Notes under the pieces: model-generated
The model's input: the letters and a program-made list of their open reading frames with translations, nothing else
Told to the model about the DNA's origin: nothing
The model's database searches: none
NCBI GenBank assembly: GCA_020086605.1
Contig: JACBWW010000007.1
Span: 21,538,129-21,602,128 of the forward strand
Origin: Lanius collurio
Lineage: Eukaryota; Chordata; Aves; Passeriformes; Laniidae
Length of the DNA: 64,000 bases
Direction: 5' to 3'
Shown: positions 24,981 through 35,220 of the stretch, piece by piece
Numbering within the stretch: position 1 is the first letter of the stretch
Layout of the letters: the number at the start of each line of letters is the position of its first letter
Translations under genes and position numbers: made by a program

Positions 24981-25625
24981 TGTTGGGGAGGATGAAATAG
25001 GGAAATCTTATAAATATGACTGCTTGGCAAAAGATTCTGAAAATATAAAACCTGTAAGCAAAATAGAAGTGAAAGCTAGCTTTGAGATATAGGATACCAA
25101 GCTGTTAGTTAATGTACAACCAAAAAACAATGGGCTAGCCAGCTGAAGGAGAATCCCTCTTGATTGAACAATGTCTTTAGCAGAGAAGAGGATGCTTCAG
25201 CAAACAGAAAAGTCCAGGGGTCAGAGAAACCCTGCCAGTGTGGCAGGGAAGAAAAAAGTAGCTTTAGGAAGTAGTTTTTAGGAGTTAAAATGTAACACAG
25301 TATGGTAATGTAGTAGTTTTGATAGGTTGTATGTAAATTCTATAAGAATTTCTGTCTTCTACTGATTGGATGTTGTACTATTACCATATTCAGTATAAGA
25401 AGAGATATAATATCATGTAACCAGACTTTTAGGGCTCTTAGACTCTTAGCCTCTCTCTTAGTCTCATAGCCTCTCTCTCTGGCATGCTCTAAGCTGTGAC
25501 TGCAGCTTAAGCAGAGCTCCTGCACCCACGACCCTTGCAAATAAACTGCACGTTTCAGGAGCTGCCTTGAACTGTAGAAATCACCCGAGCCGACTGTGTC
25601 ACGGGGAACCATTTTATTTGCTACA
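24981..25625 (+). mobile_element. Class II (ERVK-like) solo LTR
   Basis: A 645 bp element beginning TGTTGGGG (24981) and ending TTGCTACA (25625) is flanked by an identical 6 bp duplication, TATAAG (24975-24980 and 25626-25631). Six-base duplications and TG...CA ends are typical of class II (beta/alpha-like) retroviral integration. In order it has U3, a TATA box (TATAAGA, 25394-25400), a CT-rich leader (25440-25490) and a poly(A) signal (AATAAA, 25540-25545), then U5. No viral internal region adjoins it, so it arose by recombination between two LTRs of one provirus. Orientation is set by the TATA and AATAAA order. Confidence 0.85.
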
Positions 25626-25631
25626 TATAAG

Positions 25632-28600
25632 AAGACAGAAGAGACAGTTTGGAGAAGGTTTTAGATTTCTGTTTAAAGAAGCAAAAAGCAAGGCAAGGTC
25701 CTGGCTTCTCATTAGCTGTGCTAATGCAGGCAATGCACCTTTTAGGCTATTCAAGTATCAATATCAGCAGAAAGCCATACCAACATAGATCTTCTTTAAA
25801 ATATTGTCTCTTATGAGAACTGAAGAAAAAGAGTGCAAAGAAAATTAAATTACATACCACAACAGATCAAACTGCAGTGCTTACAAACTCTTAAACCTGG
25901 ATCAATGCCTCTATTGAAGGCTAAGAAATACATCAGATTTTCCTTTAACAACAGACTTGATCTTCTCTGCCAGAAGAAACAATAGCAATTTATTACTTTA
26001 AAAAGTCTTAAGTTATGTGTGGCTTAAATGGTATTCATTGATCTTTCCAATTGTAATATTTTTGACCAGATATGGCAATATTCCAAGAAGTTGTGATTAC
26101 TAGTGTCTGTTCAGTGAATCCAGAATGTTTCCTTGCTGATACAGATTTCACAGTGAACATTTAAAGTATGCAACATAAATAAGTATAAAAGTAATTGTAT
26201 GCAAATGAAAAGAGTTTCCCCCAGTAATAAAGCGAGGGAACACATTTAAGGTCGCATAAATTTTATTCCAAAATCTGAAGTCCCCAGGTTGCTTAACAAT
26301 ACTTTTGCTTCTTCAGAATGTAAAAAAGAACAGATTGCTGAGAAGTTATCTCAAAAACATCTTCAAAGTCTTTCTCCATATGACTCTGTTGTTAAAACAG
26401 TGATGATTTGTCTTTGTATATGAAAACTTTTATATTTTTTTTATTTTTTTAGTTAGATGTAGCAAAATAGGAAAAATAATCAGGAAGAAAAGAAGGCAAC
26501 TCCATCGTCTTCTTCTCAGGGCATGATACTGTAGGCTTTGCTGAGGTGTTTATATGGCTACAAAATAGCTCCTTATTTGTTTCCTGGTCCTAAGGCTGTC
26601 AAACCAAGTACTTCCAAACAAACTATGTCTAAAAATTCTTTTGTTTTTTTCCTTCTTAAGACTATTTTCCTCAGTGTCTAGAGTAAGACACAGGAACCAA
26701 ACAAAACTTGTGTTCAAGTTAATAAACTCCAGTGTGCTCACAGCAGATGATTTTGGTGAATTGCTGTGGCACGATTAATGCCATTTAACTACTTCTTCAT
26801 TCTTCCAGGCTCAAAATATAAATAATTTTTCATAACAATTAGCTTAGGGACACCGTAGAGCCACCTGAGCATTTCACTCTGTTGTTAGTAGGTATGTTTT
26901 CAAAGTGCTGAGACAGTGATTTATCTGTAACAACTACAAAAACTGACACTATCACCCCTACCACTCCTCCCCTGCCCTTCTCCTTCCTCCTCCATTCAGT
27001 GCCATGCTTCCTGAGAAATATCTATGGACAGATCCTCGGGTCCTTATTATTGCAACTTAAGTCTTTACACCCACCTGTTCAGAGAGTGAATGTAGAAGCA
27101 CTCTGTATGCATGTACTTCCTCGTAGCTTATTAATGACTGCATTTTTCTTCTTAATATTCTGCCCATGTTCCTACTCACAGGAAGGCTGAATGATGTAGA
27201 TTGTTTCTTGAAATCTTTGCCTTGATGATTTTTGCTGTCTTTATTCACACCAACATGAGGTACAATCAAGAATAAAAGCCTATTTTTGTGATATTGATAA
27301 GAATAGCACAGTGCTTCCCTCCTTACCCCTCCCCTGCAAACTCTCCCATTTATTTTTGGAGCAAATGATAATTTTTATGTAGGGCTTTCTTTGGGAATCA
27401 GATTGATTTCTCCTTTCTATTCAGTGCTCATCTGTAAATCCTACCAAAGGGAAGTCTGCATGCAAGTCATCTTCTGAAAGTTCAGTCCTATCCTGAAACC
27501 TCATTTCCAGTCTTCATGCTTTTTGCAGGCATTTGCTCTACAGCTTCTTTTATTTTCCCCACCCCCTTCCCACAAGCTGAAAATTCTGCAGCTTTTTTAT
27601 GTTTCTATAATGTGGAGCTAGCAGAATACTTGATAATAATGCCACATACATTCAGCCTTCTGCAATGACCCAAAATTTTTCTTCTTTTTCACTGAAAAGA
27701 GAGATAAGCAGACAGTTAATACGTCTTTCTCTATAACTATTTTGGGATGAGGTTTATAACTTAATATAAAGGATTTGGTTAGTTACCAAGCTTTTCTCAA
27801 AGTGTTTGTCACTCTGTGATACAGCATGAATGTTTTCTTTTATCCTACAAGCTGTATTAAATCATATAAAATTCTCAAAGACAGAGTAAATAATTAGTAC
27901 TAGATTTTTTTCAGTAAAAATCAGATGGTTTATCTGACCTAAGCCTCAGATGAAAACTGTGCTTTAAAAAATCAAAACATATTTTCGTCTAATTTTTGCT
28001 GGCAATAACCAGATTCACACACCCAGAAACAGGATTCCTGCAGAAGTTTATTAATAATTCCATATATTTTATTCTTGATGAGCCACACATAAAAATTATT
28101 TTCTTTGAATTAATATCTTATGTTGTGTCATCAATCTTAGTTTTAAAGGCTCCCAAAAAGAGAACACAAACACAACACTCCAACTATGAGCCCAAGCATA
28201 TCCAGGAGGCTTTAGGTCTGCCTGCTTGCCAACAAACATATTCTAAAATATAACATTTTAAATACTTTCCTTCCTCTCTGAAATTGTGCATGGAAAAGAG
28301 AGAGAAAATATTTGAGAAGAGCAAAGTGTTACCTGTATCAAAGGGTGAAAATTCAAGAAGAACCTTGGGTTCCTTATTCACATGGATACAGGACAAGTTA
28401 GTGGTCTCCATTAAACAAATGTGCTCTGGATCAGGATCATGACCAGACATTCAAGTCAGCTAGAGATTGACAACATTTATTTTTTTCACAGAGGTGCTTA
28501 CTAGAGCTCCTAGGGATACTGTTCCTCTAGAAGGTGTATACATAGAAGGATGAGGAAACCAGTCTCTGGCTAATGGCAGATTACAGTACAAATCCCACAA

Positions 28601-30348
28601 TTCCTGTTGAAACAGTTTAATGTCTCTGCTGGCATGGCATAGTGTACACAGGAGACATCCGCTGTCAGTGTCCATTTTCACTTACCCTCTGCACATGATT
28701 GCTCCTTTGTTCACAGTGATTAGCAATATTTGGCATCTAGTAGGGTTGATCTAGTAGGGAAAATTTATAAAGTGCCTCAAACAAAAAAACATACTCATGA
28801 GCCACATTTCTCTAAACAAACAATTATCAAAAATGGGCACTTCCTTCATTCATGCTTTTGAGTTTATCTCTATAGAATGTTCTGTACCTAGGCAATTCTG
28901 CTGTATATTTTCTTCCCTTAGTTTACCAAAAGCTCCTAACTTCAATTTTTTTGCAAAGACAAGACCTCACAGCTATCACAATTTCTTTTCTGAACAAGTT
29001 TTGCTGGGTAGTGCAAATCTATGGATGTTAGCCACTGCTATTTTTGTTTGTTATCATCTCCAGTTGCTTCAATACATAAAAGGAGCTAAAATTACTCCTA
29101 CAACTTATAAGCAAAACAACTTAACCATTTGCAATTGTCTCTGTAGCATACAAATTTAAACATGCAATATAAATGCAATATAAATGCAATTTCTTGATGC
29201 CTGTATTCTTCAAGAAATGTTTAAAAGGTTTAGAGATATATTTGAGGTTATTGCACTTTCAAGAAAACAGTAGCTTATTCAAACTGACCAAAAGGGTCAC
29301 ATTAGTATGTTTCATACTCTGTATAAGTTGTGGAAATTAACTCAGAGTACACCCCTTCCTTTCTTCTGCAAAGTATTCAAAACAGGCATGTTGTTGTATT
29401 TTTTTTTTTTATGTTACAACATGCAGAGCTCATGTAGGTAAGCAGTAACTTAAATTAAAGCATTATGCAAACACAAATTTCATATCAAGCTACTAGGGAA
29501 TGTTCCCTTTCAGAATGTTAAACCATGGCAGAGAACCAAGATAAGCAATTATAGACAACAGTGTCACACAAGTGCATACGCCTCTATCTTAACCCTTCTT
29601 GTATGTATACAGAAAGAAAACATAGCATATACATTTCATTTGCGTTTTTTTATGCATTTATATATGCATACCAAAATTGCTATATGATGTGGGGACAAGG
29701 AAGACAGCTCCTGTTTGCAATCTATAATCACCTTGTTGAGAAATATAAGCTAGAAAAGCAGAATATGAGTGACACAATACTGTATCATTAGTGAACAGAA
29801 CTCTTTCCCTAAAACAGAGTTTTCAAAAACTGCCTGTAGAGATTCCTGATAGTTAATCTCATTGAAAATATGCTCTTCAAACAAAAAACCTTAACAATAA
29901 CAACAACAACAAAAAGGACAAAACCCAAGGACCCTCCCAATTTTAAGGAGTATGTGGATAGCACTGGTAGAAAATGCAAAACTATCCTAGATTTTTTGAA
30001 AGAATTTGAGGAAACACTACAAAGGAGGCAAACAGGTTATAATATTCTTCATTAATACATTGGGCAGCATAGAATCATGGTTTGTATAGGACAGCCAACA
30101 AAAAGTATTCCTAAGCCCTTCTAACTTCCTGTGATACGGTAAATAGAATATATTTTACTGTATATCATAGCTAAATGGGAGGGCTCTTCCCTCCAACTCT
30201 TCCACTCATTCCCCTGAATTTCCACAGTGTATTCCTGCTTTTTTGGCTGCATGTGGACAATTTATAGTGAAGACATCAATTTAGTGGGATTTTCACTTTG
30301 GATGTAGACAGTTAATTATTCTTTGAAAACAACAGAAAGGGAGTTCTA
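25632..30348. other. AT-rich unique DNA, no gene seen
   Basis: About 4.7 kb. The longest frames (120 codons at 28797-29159; 73 codons on the minus strand at 28460-28681) carry no known domain. An 11 bp repeat occurs at 29164-29190. Thirty bases near 30068-30100 faintly resemble an inverted CR1 tail but are too short to call. Confidence 0.45.
29164..29190. repeat. Short tandem repeat, 11 bp unit
   Basis: The unit GCAATATAAAT occurs about two and a half times in a row. Confidence 0.8.
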
Positions 30349-31095
30349 TCACAGAATCACAGAATGGGTAAAGTTGGAAGGGACCTTAAAGATCATACAA
30401 TTCCAATCTCCTGCCAATGACAGGGACATCTTCCACTAGTCCAGGTTGCTCAAAGCCCTGTCCAACCTGGCCTTGAACACTGCCAGGAATGAGGCATTCA
30501 CAACTTCTTTCTTGTTCCTGTTCCATTATCTCATGACCCTTCCAGTAAAGAGGTTTTTTCTAATGGCTAAACTAAGCCCCTCAGTTTAAAGCTGCTCCCC
30601 CTTCTCCCAACAACTTTCTCATCCATCTATGAGTCCATCCACTGAATCCCCATTTTTCCAATTTAAAGAGGGATTGTTCTGGGGGACTGTGTCAAAGGCT
30701 TTATAGAAGTCCAGAAAAATGACCTCTGTAGCTCTTCCCTTATCCACTGATGTCACTTCATTGTGGGGCCACTGGGCTGACAGGCAGGCCTTGCCCTTGG
30801 TGAAACCATGACTGTCCCAAAGCACCTCCCTGTACTCCGTGTGCCTTTGTCATAGCTTCCAGTTCCATGATCTTCCAGGCACACAGGTGACACTGGTAGG
30901 TTGGTAGTTCCCAGGATTCTTCTTTCTACCCTTTTTGAAATGGGGAACCGTGTTTCCCTTTTTGAAGTCAGCTAGGACTTCACCTGACTGCCACGATTTC
31001 AAATATCATGGAGAGTGTCTTGGCAACTACATCAGCCAATTCTCTCAGGACTCTGGATTGCATCTGTTCATCATCAGGCTCAGCTGAAATGCTCA
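30349..31095 (-). mobile_element. CR1 LINE with internal deletion
   Basis: Read on the minus strand, the element begins in the reverse transcriptase region with SRVLRELADVVAKTLSMIF (near 31050-30990), goes on through FKKGRKKNPGNY and GFTKGKACL, and reaches the catalytic block A, VIFLDFYKAFDTVPQN (near 30700-30655), where the first catalytic Asp is still present. About 90 bases later the sequence jumps to the CR1 3' UTR (aaggccaggttggacagggc, 30475-30455 region) and ends at the typical tail near 30349. The rest of the RT, including the FADD block, has been deleted. Frameshifts separate the blocks. It is not functional. Confidence 0.9.
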
Positions 31096-31152
31096 CCAAA
31101 AGAGAAAACTTTTAGTGGACAGAAGAGAGGTACATTAACTGTAGTAAAGCAT

Positions 31153-31240
31153 GGATAGATTTGTACAGCATGTACAGATATAGATTTGTACAGCATGTAC
31201 AGCATGTACAGATTTACAGATTTGTAAAACATGTACAGCT
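31153..31240. repeat. TGTACA-rich imperfect tandem repeat
   Basis: An approximately 25 bp unit (atagatttgtacagcatg, then tacag) is repeated about three times, with an extra internal copy of GCATGTACA. The palindromic hexamer TGTACA is present five times. Confidence 0.8.
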
Positions 31241-31411
31241 TTAACAGTCAAACAAATATCTAAAGGAAACTTCTATGGCAGGATTAATTGCATATTAAAA
31301 TTCTTGCTTCAAATGGATAAGAAATTTTTTTCTGGGAAAGAAAATTGTATATTGTGATGAACCAAACAGCCACTGTAGGGAAGTTTGTCACAAACTGAAT
31401 CTGTGTATAGT

Positions 31412-31458
31412 TAGTTAGTTAGTTAGGTGCTGGAGAAAAAAAAAAAAAAAAAAAAAAA
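31412..31458. repeat. (TTAG)n followed by poly(A)
   Basis: Four TTAG units at 31412-31425, then after 'gtgctggag' a run of about 22 A residues (31436-31458). Confidence 0.8.
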
Positions 31459-33569
31459 GCTTAAATTAAAAGGGATAACTGTAAAACAATATCATGCAGT
31501 TCTTTCTCCACAGTCTTGACTCCATTATCCACTTTGTTATTCTTTCAGAAACTCCCTGCTGTGAGGAATTTTCAAGAAATCTGCATTATAGTAATTGTTC
31601 ACTGTTGTTTTCTACAAAGACAGATCTCATAGAACTCCTTTGTTTCTTTTTTTACTTTTGTCCAGTTTCCATTGTTATTGTTGCATACTAACACAAGCAC
31701 TCTGAATTACACATATTTAATAAAACTTCACAAAACTCAAATTATGTGACTACTTTATAATTTCATCAAATATTCCCTATGGGTGATTTCAACCAAAACT
31801 CAGTCAAGGAAGACTTCTGCTATATTTATCCATCTTCAACCTTCAATTACTGTTTGAAGCATTTCCAGGATACAGCTATTATAAATTATTTACATTTATA
31901 ATATCTTATGATCTCTTCTATATATTTTTTATCCTATTGAAATGTCAATTTTTCTTGTAAATAATTTGCATTTATCTAGTTCCACACCACAAGAATTTTA
32001 GTCTTGTTCTGTTTTTCTGCTGGATTTCCTCTACACTCTGCAATTTGATGTTTTTTTAATGTTGCGTAGGAAGTTGATGCCCATGTAACTTTAGTACAAA
32101 ATTTCTAATCATAATTTTACTTGATTCCATGAAAAACAATAATTTCTTCTACTGGCAGCAGGATTTATCTTAGAAGTTTATTGACTGAATGTACTTTGTA
32201 CATTTCAGACCTGATGCCTCTTTGTTTAGGATTGAATATACACTTAGGCATGTACATATGGATCTGGTAACACTTTAGATCGTACTTGTGAATGCCCATG
32301 AGCTTTTAGTGACCTAATCCAATATGCCCATAATTCCAATTAATTATTATAAAACTCTTCAATAGTCTCTCAAAGTAGCCTTAATGGATTATGTCAAACA
32401 TTATAGGAATGTGGCTATTCTGTTCCCAGATGAAAGGCAGGGCCAGCTCAGATGTCTGCACAATCTTCCCATCTTGCATATCAAGAAGGAGCATGAGATT
32501 TTTTGGCAACTTTGCATCAGCCAGGCAGGCAGACTAAAAGATTTCTGAAGCTTTCATGTAAATAACTGAAAAAAATCTTGTATATCCATTAGTAAGAGAA
32601 GAACTATAGTACTAATTTAGAAATTAAATTTTTAATTTTTTATTTTGATACATATTTTCATGTCATCACCTTTGGTTTCTAAAAACTAAGAAAATTTGTT
32701 ATACATAGGTATCAATGTAAACATATAAATAAAATACATATAGGTATTACAGTAAGTGAACATTGAAACAAATTAATGATACCTTTCCTCTTATTATAAT
32801 TTCAAATTAGGAAAATATATTGTAGTTTTACATTACTGCAATAGTTCCCTTTTTTAACTTGAAAAGTTATTATAAAGATAATAAAATAAAGTTTTCTTTC
32901 CTTGAGCTAAAAGCAAATCAGAAGGGGGGAAGATACTCAACCAAGTCGTTTAGCTTGTTAAGGATAAGAAATTAGGGTTAAAAAAAAAAAAAAATAGGTG
33001 GGAGTTTTCTCACATTTTGTGCTTCAGATGGCTCTGCTAGCGACCATGCCCTGCTCCTGGATTCATGAGTGCTTCATGGACGATCTATCTGACTAAAATG
33101 AAACACTATTCAGTACTCTGTACTCTACATATAGTGCTAACAGCTAGAAAAGCTAGCTACTTTCCATTTGTGCTCTAACTTACATTAGCAAAACTCTGTT
33201 GACCTCCTTATGGGTGATTCTAAACTCATGGTGGAATTAAATAAACAAAAGACAGATTTTCTTGCTACAAAAATCTTTTTAGATTCTGAGGGTAAGGTCC
33301 TCTCTTGCTTGCTTTAGTAATTTTTTTCACTGTGAAAAGTACTGCAGGTTCACAGATGAAATCTCAAAAGACTTGCTAAAAGCTGAGTTAATTCATATAA
33401 ATAATTTAATTATTAATTTACCATAAGATTTAGACATTTAATTCTACAGCTTAGCAGGGATTTTCTTAATAGTATATTTCAAAGGCTATATTTATGTAAA
33501 GATATAATTACTTTTTTTTTAAAAAATAAAATAAATGCATGCAACAAAAACACTGAAAAACATACTGAA

Positions 33570-34272
33570 GAGTAACCCCAAGTACCAGTACAGGTTGGGG
33601 GCCGACCTACTAGAGAGCAGCTCTGCAGAGAAGGACGTGGGAGTCTTGATGGATGACAATTTGACTTTGAGCCAGCAGTGTCTGCTTTTGGCCAGAAGAG
33701 CAAATAGTATCCCGGGATGCATCCGAAAGAGTATGGCCAGCTGGCTGGGGGAGGTGATGTTCCCACCCTACCCAGCCTTAGTGACACCACATCTGGGGTG
33801 CTATGTCCAGGTCTGGGCTCTTGAGGACAAGGGCAAGAAACCTGGTGAAAGGCCTGGAACACAAGTCTTATGCTGAGTGACCGAAGAAGATGGGATCGTT
33901 TAGTCTGGAGTAAAGGAGGCCCAGGGGAAACTTTATTGCTGTCTACATTTGCCTGAAAGGGGGTTGTAGCAAGGTGAGGGGCAGCCTCGTCTGACATGCC
34001 TCAAGTGACAGCATGAGAGGAAATAGCCTCAAGCTGCACCCAATGAGGTTTAGATTGGATATCAGGAAATTTTCTTCATGGAAAGGGTTGTCAAACATTG
34101 GAGCAGGCTTCCCAGAGAACTGGCAGAATCACCATCCCTGGAGTAATTGAAAATATCTCTAGATGTGGCACTTAGGGACATGGTTTAGCGCTGGACTTGG
34201 CTGTGCTGCGTTAATGGTTGGACTAGATGATCTTAAGGGTCTTTTCCAACCAAAAAAATTCCGTGATTCTAT
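33570..34272 (+). mobile_element. CR1 LINE, 3' third
   Basis: The open stretch 33535-33876 encodes the C-terminal part of CR1 ORF2: LESSSAEKDVGVLMDDNLT, then SQQCLLLARRAN, then IPGCIRKS, then LVTPHLGCYVQVW. This is the region after the reverse transcriptase palm. A deletion removes the following KKD...LLERVQ block, so the frame runs straight into GERPGTQ and stops. The complete CR1 3' UTR follows and ends at the canonical tail (gatgatcttaagggtctttt, ccgtgattctatta) at about 34272. 5'-truncated, as most CR1 insertions are. A 172-codon frame on the opposite strand is only the antisense of this element. Confidence 0.92.
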
Positions 34273-34410
34273 TATGACCAATGATTTGATACAGAACTAA
34301 AGGTATTTTAAGCTCTTTTGAATTTCAATATCATAAATCATACAAACAACAGCAGCTCTATAAAATATTTAATACAACAGGCAAGGACATGAGTTCTGGG
34401 GGTGGTAGTG

Positions 34411-35220
34411 TGTGAGAGACTGAGATGTTAACAGCTAATGACTCCCATAATCAACTATTTGCAAAAGCAAGAGGTACTTTGCTGAGCTGAGGTTTGCACC
34501 CCACAACCGAAGGGGAGAAGGAGCACTTTTGTGTGTGTGGTGATCTGCATAAGACAGGGGATGTGCACCCACCACCAGCGTATAACTGCAACAAACCAAC
34601 CTTTTGTTTAGTAACAAGCTGTCTTTTGAGCCAGATAAGGGAAAAGGCTGATAAGAAGCTGGTCCCATGAGGTGGAATAATTATTTTTATCCTGTCCCCA
34701 AGTAGATATCATATAAGCCTGAAGATATCATCCCTTCTTATAATTCATAACTGGCTCTAGTAAGCAGAGCATACAGCCATCAAGCCTTAGCAGGAGTCAT
34801 AAACCATCAGAGACCCTCAAAACACCCCCAGACTCATTTCTGGGGCCTTCTGCCAGAGAACAGTGCATGATCCACAGTATTGCACCAGGCAGTGTGAAAC
34901 TCCCCCCCAGGAGAGGAATCTGGGCATTCCCACTAGAACCTGAACATTTATTAACCCATTGAATGTTGTATTTCACAAGCTTTCTTCTGATGGATCAAGA
35001 TGGCAACCATCGCTTCAACCAACGGACCCTGAAATTGCAACGATCGAGTCTAATTGCAGATGAGATATCATGCATGGTGATATCTTTCTGGTATCTACTC
35101 TTACCCTTTCTTTCTTTCTTAAGTGATATTTTTATACTTTTATATTACTATATTTCTGTAGATAATAGCCAAAGTGAATATATACCTCCTTTTCATTGCA
35201 ACCAAATTGTTCTAAAATAT
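34411..35220 (+). mobile_element. Probable degraded LTR (ERV1-like)
   Basis: A block of distinct composition directly follows the CR1. It has a possible TG start (tgtgagagactgag, 34411), a TATA-like 'catataagcc' near 34710, a GC-rich middle (34810-34930) and a stretch near 35075-35170 (ggtgatatctttctggtatc, then a TTCT-rich run and 'tgtagataatagcc') that resembles the U5 and decayed poly(A) region of avian ERV1 LTRs as I remember them. No target duplication was found and both ends are uncertain. The 116-codon frame at 34963-35313 lies in it and shows no known domain. Confidence 0.4.

Larger units (their letters stand above)
31096..33569. other. AT-rich DNA with simple repeats, no gene seen
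   Basis: Holds the TGTACA-rich repeat at 31153-31240, a (TTAG)n/poly(A) pair at 31412-31458, and short A/T runs near 32980. No coding region or further transposon was recognised. Confidence 0.5.

Noticed and set aside
28460..28681. 73-codon minus-strand frame with an ordinary-looking amino acid mix
   Set aside because: No recognisable family and no clear splice sites at both ends; kept only as unannotated DNA.
30068..30100. Faint inverted CR1-tail similarity (catagaatcatggtttg)
   Set aside because: About 30 bases only, with no further CR1 sequence.
33479..33997. 172-codon minus-strand frame, the longest in the window
   Set aside because: Antisense of a CR1 LINE coding region.
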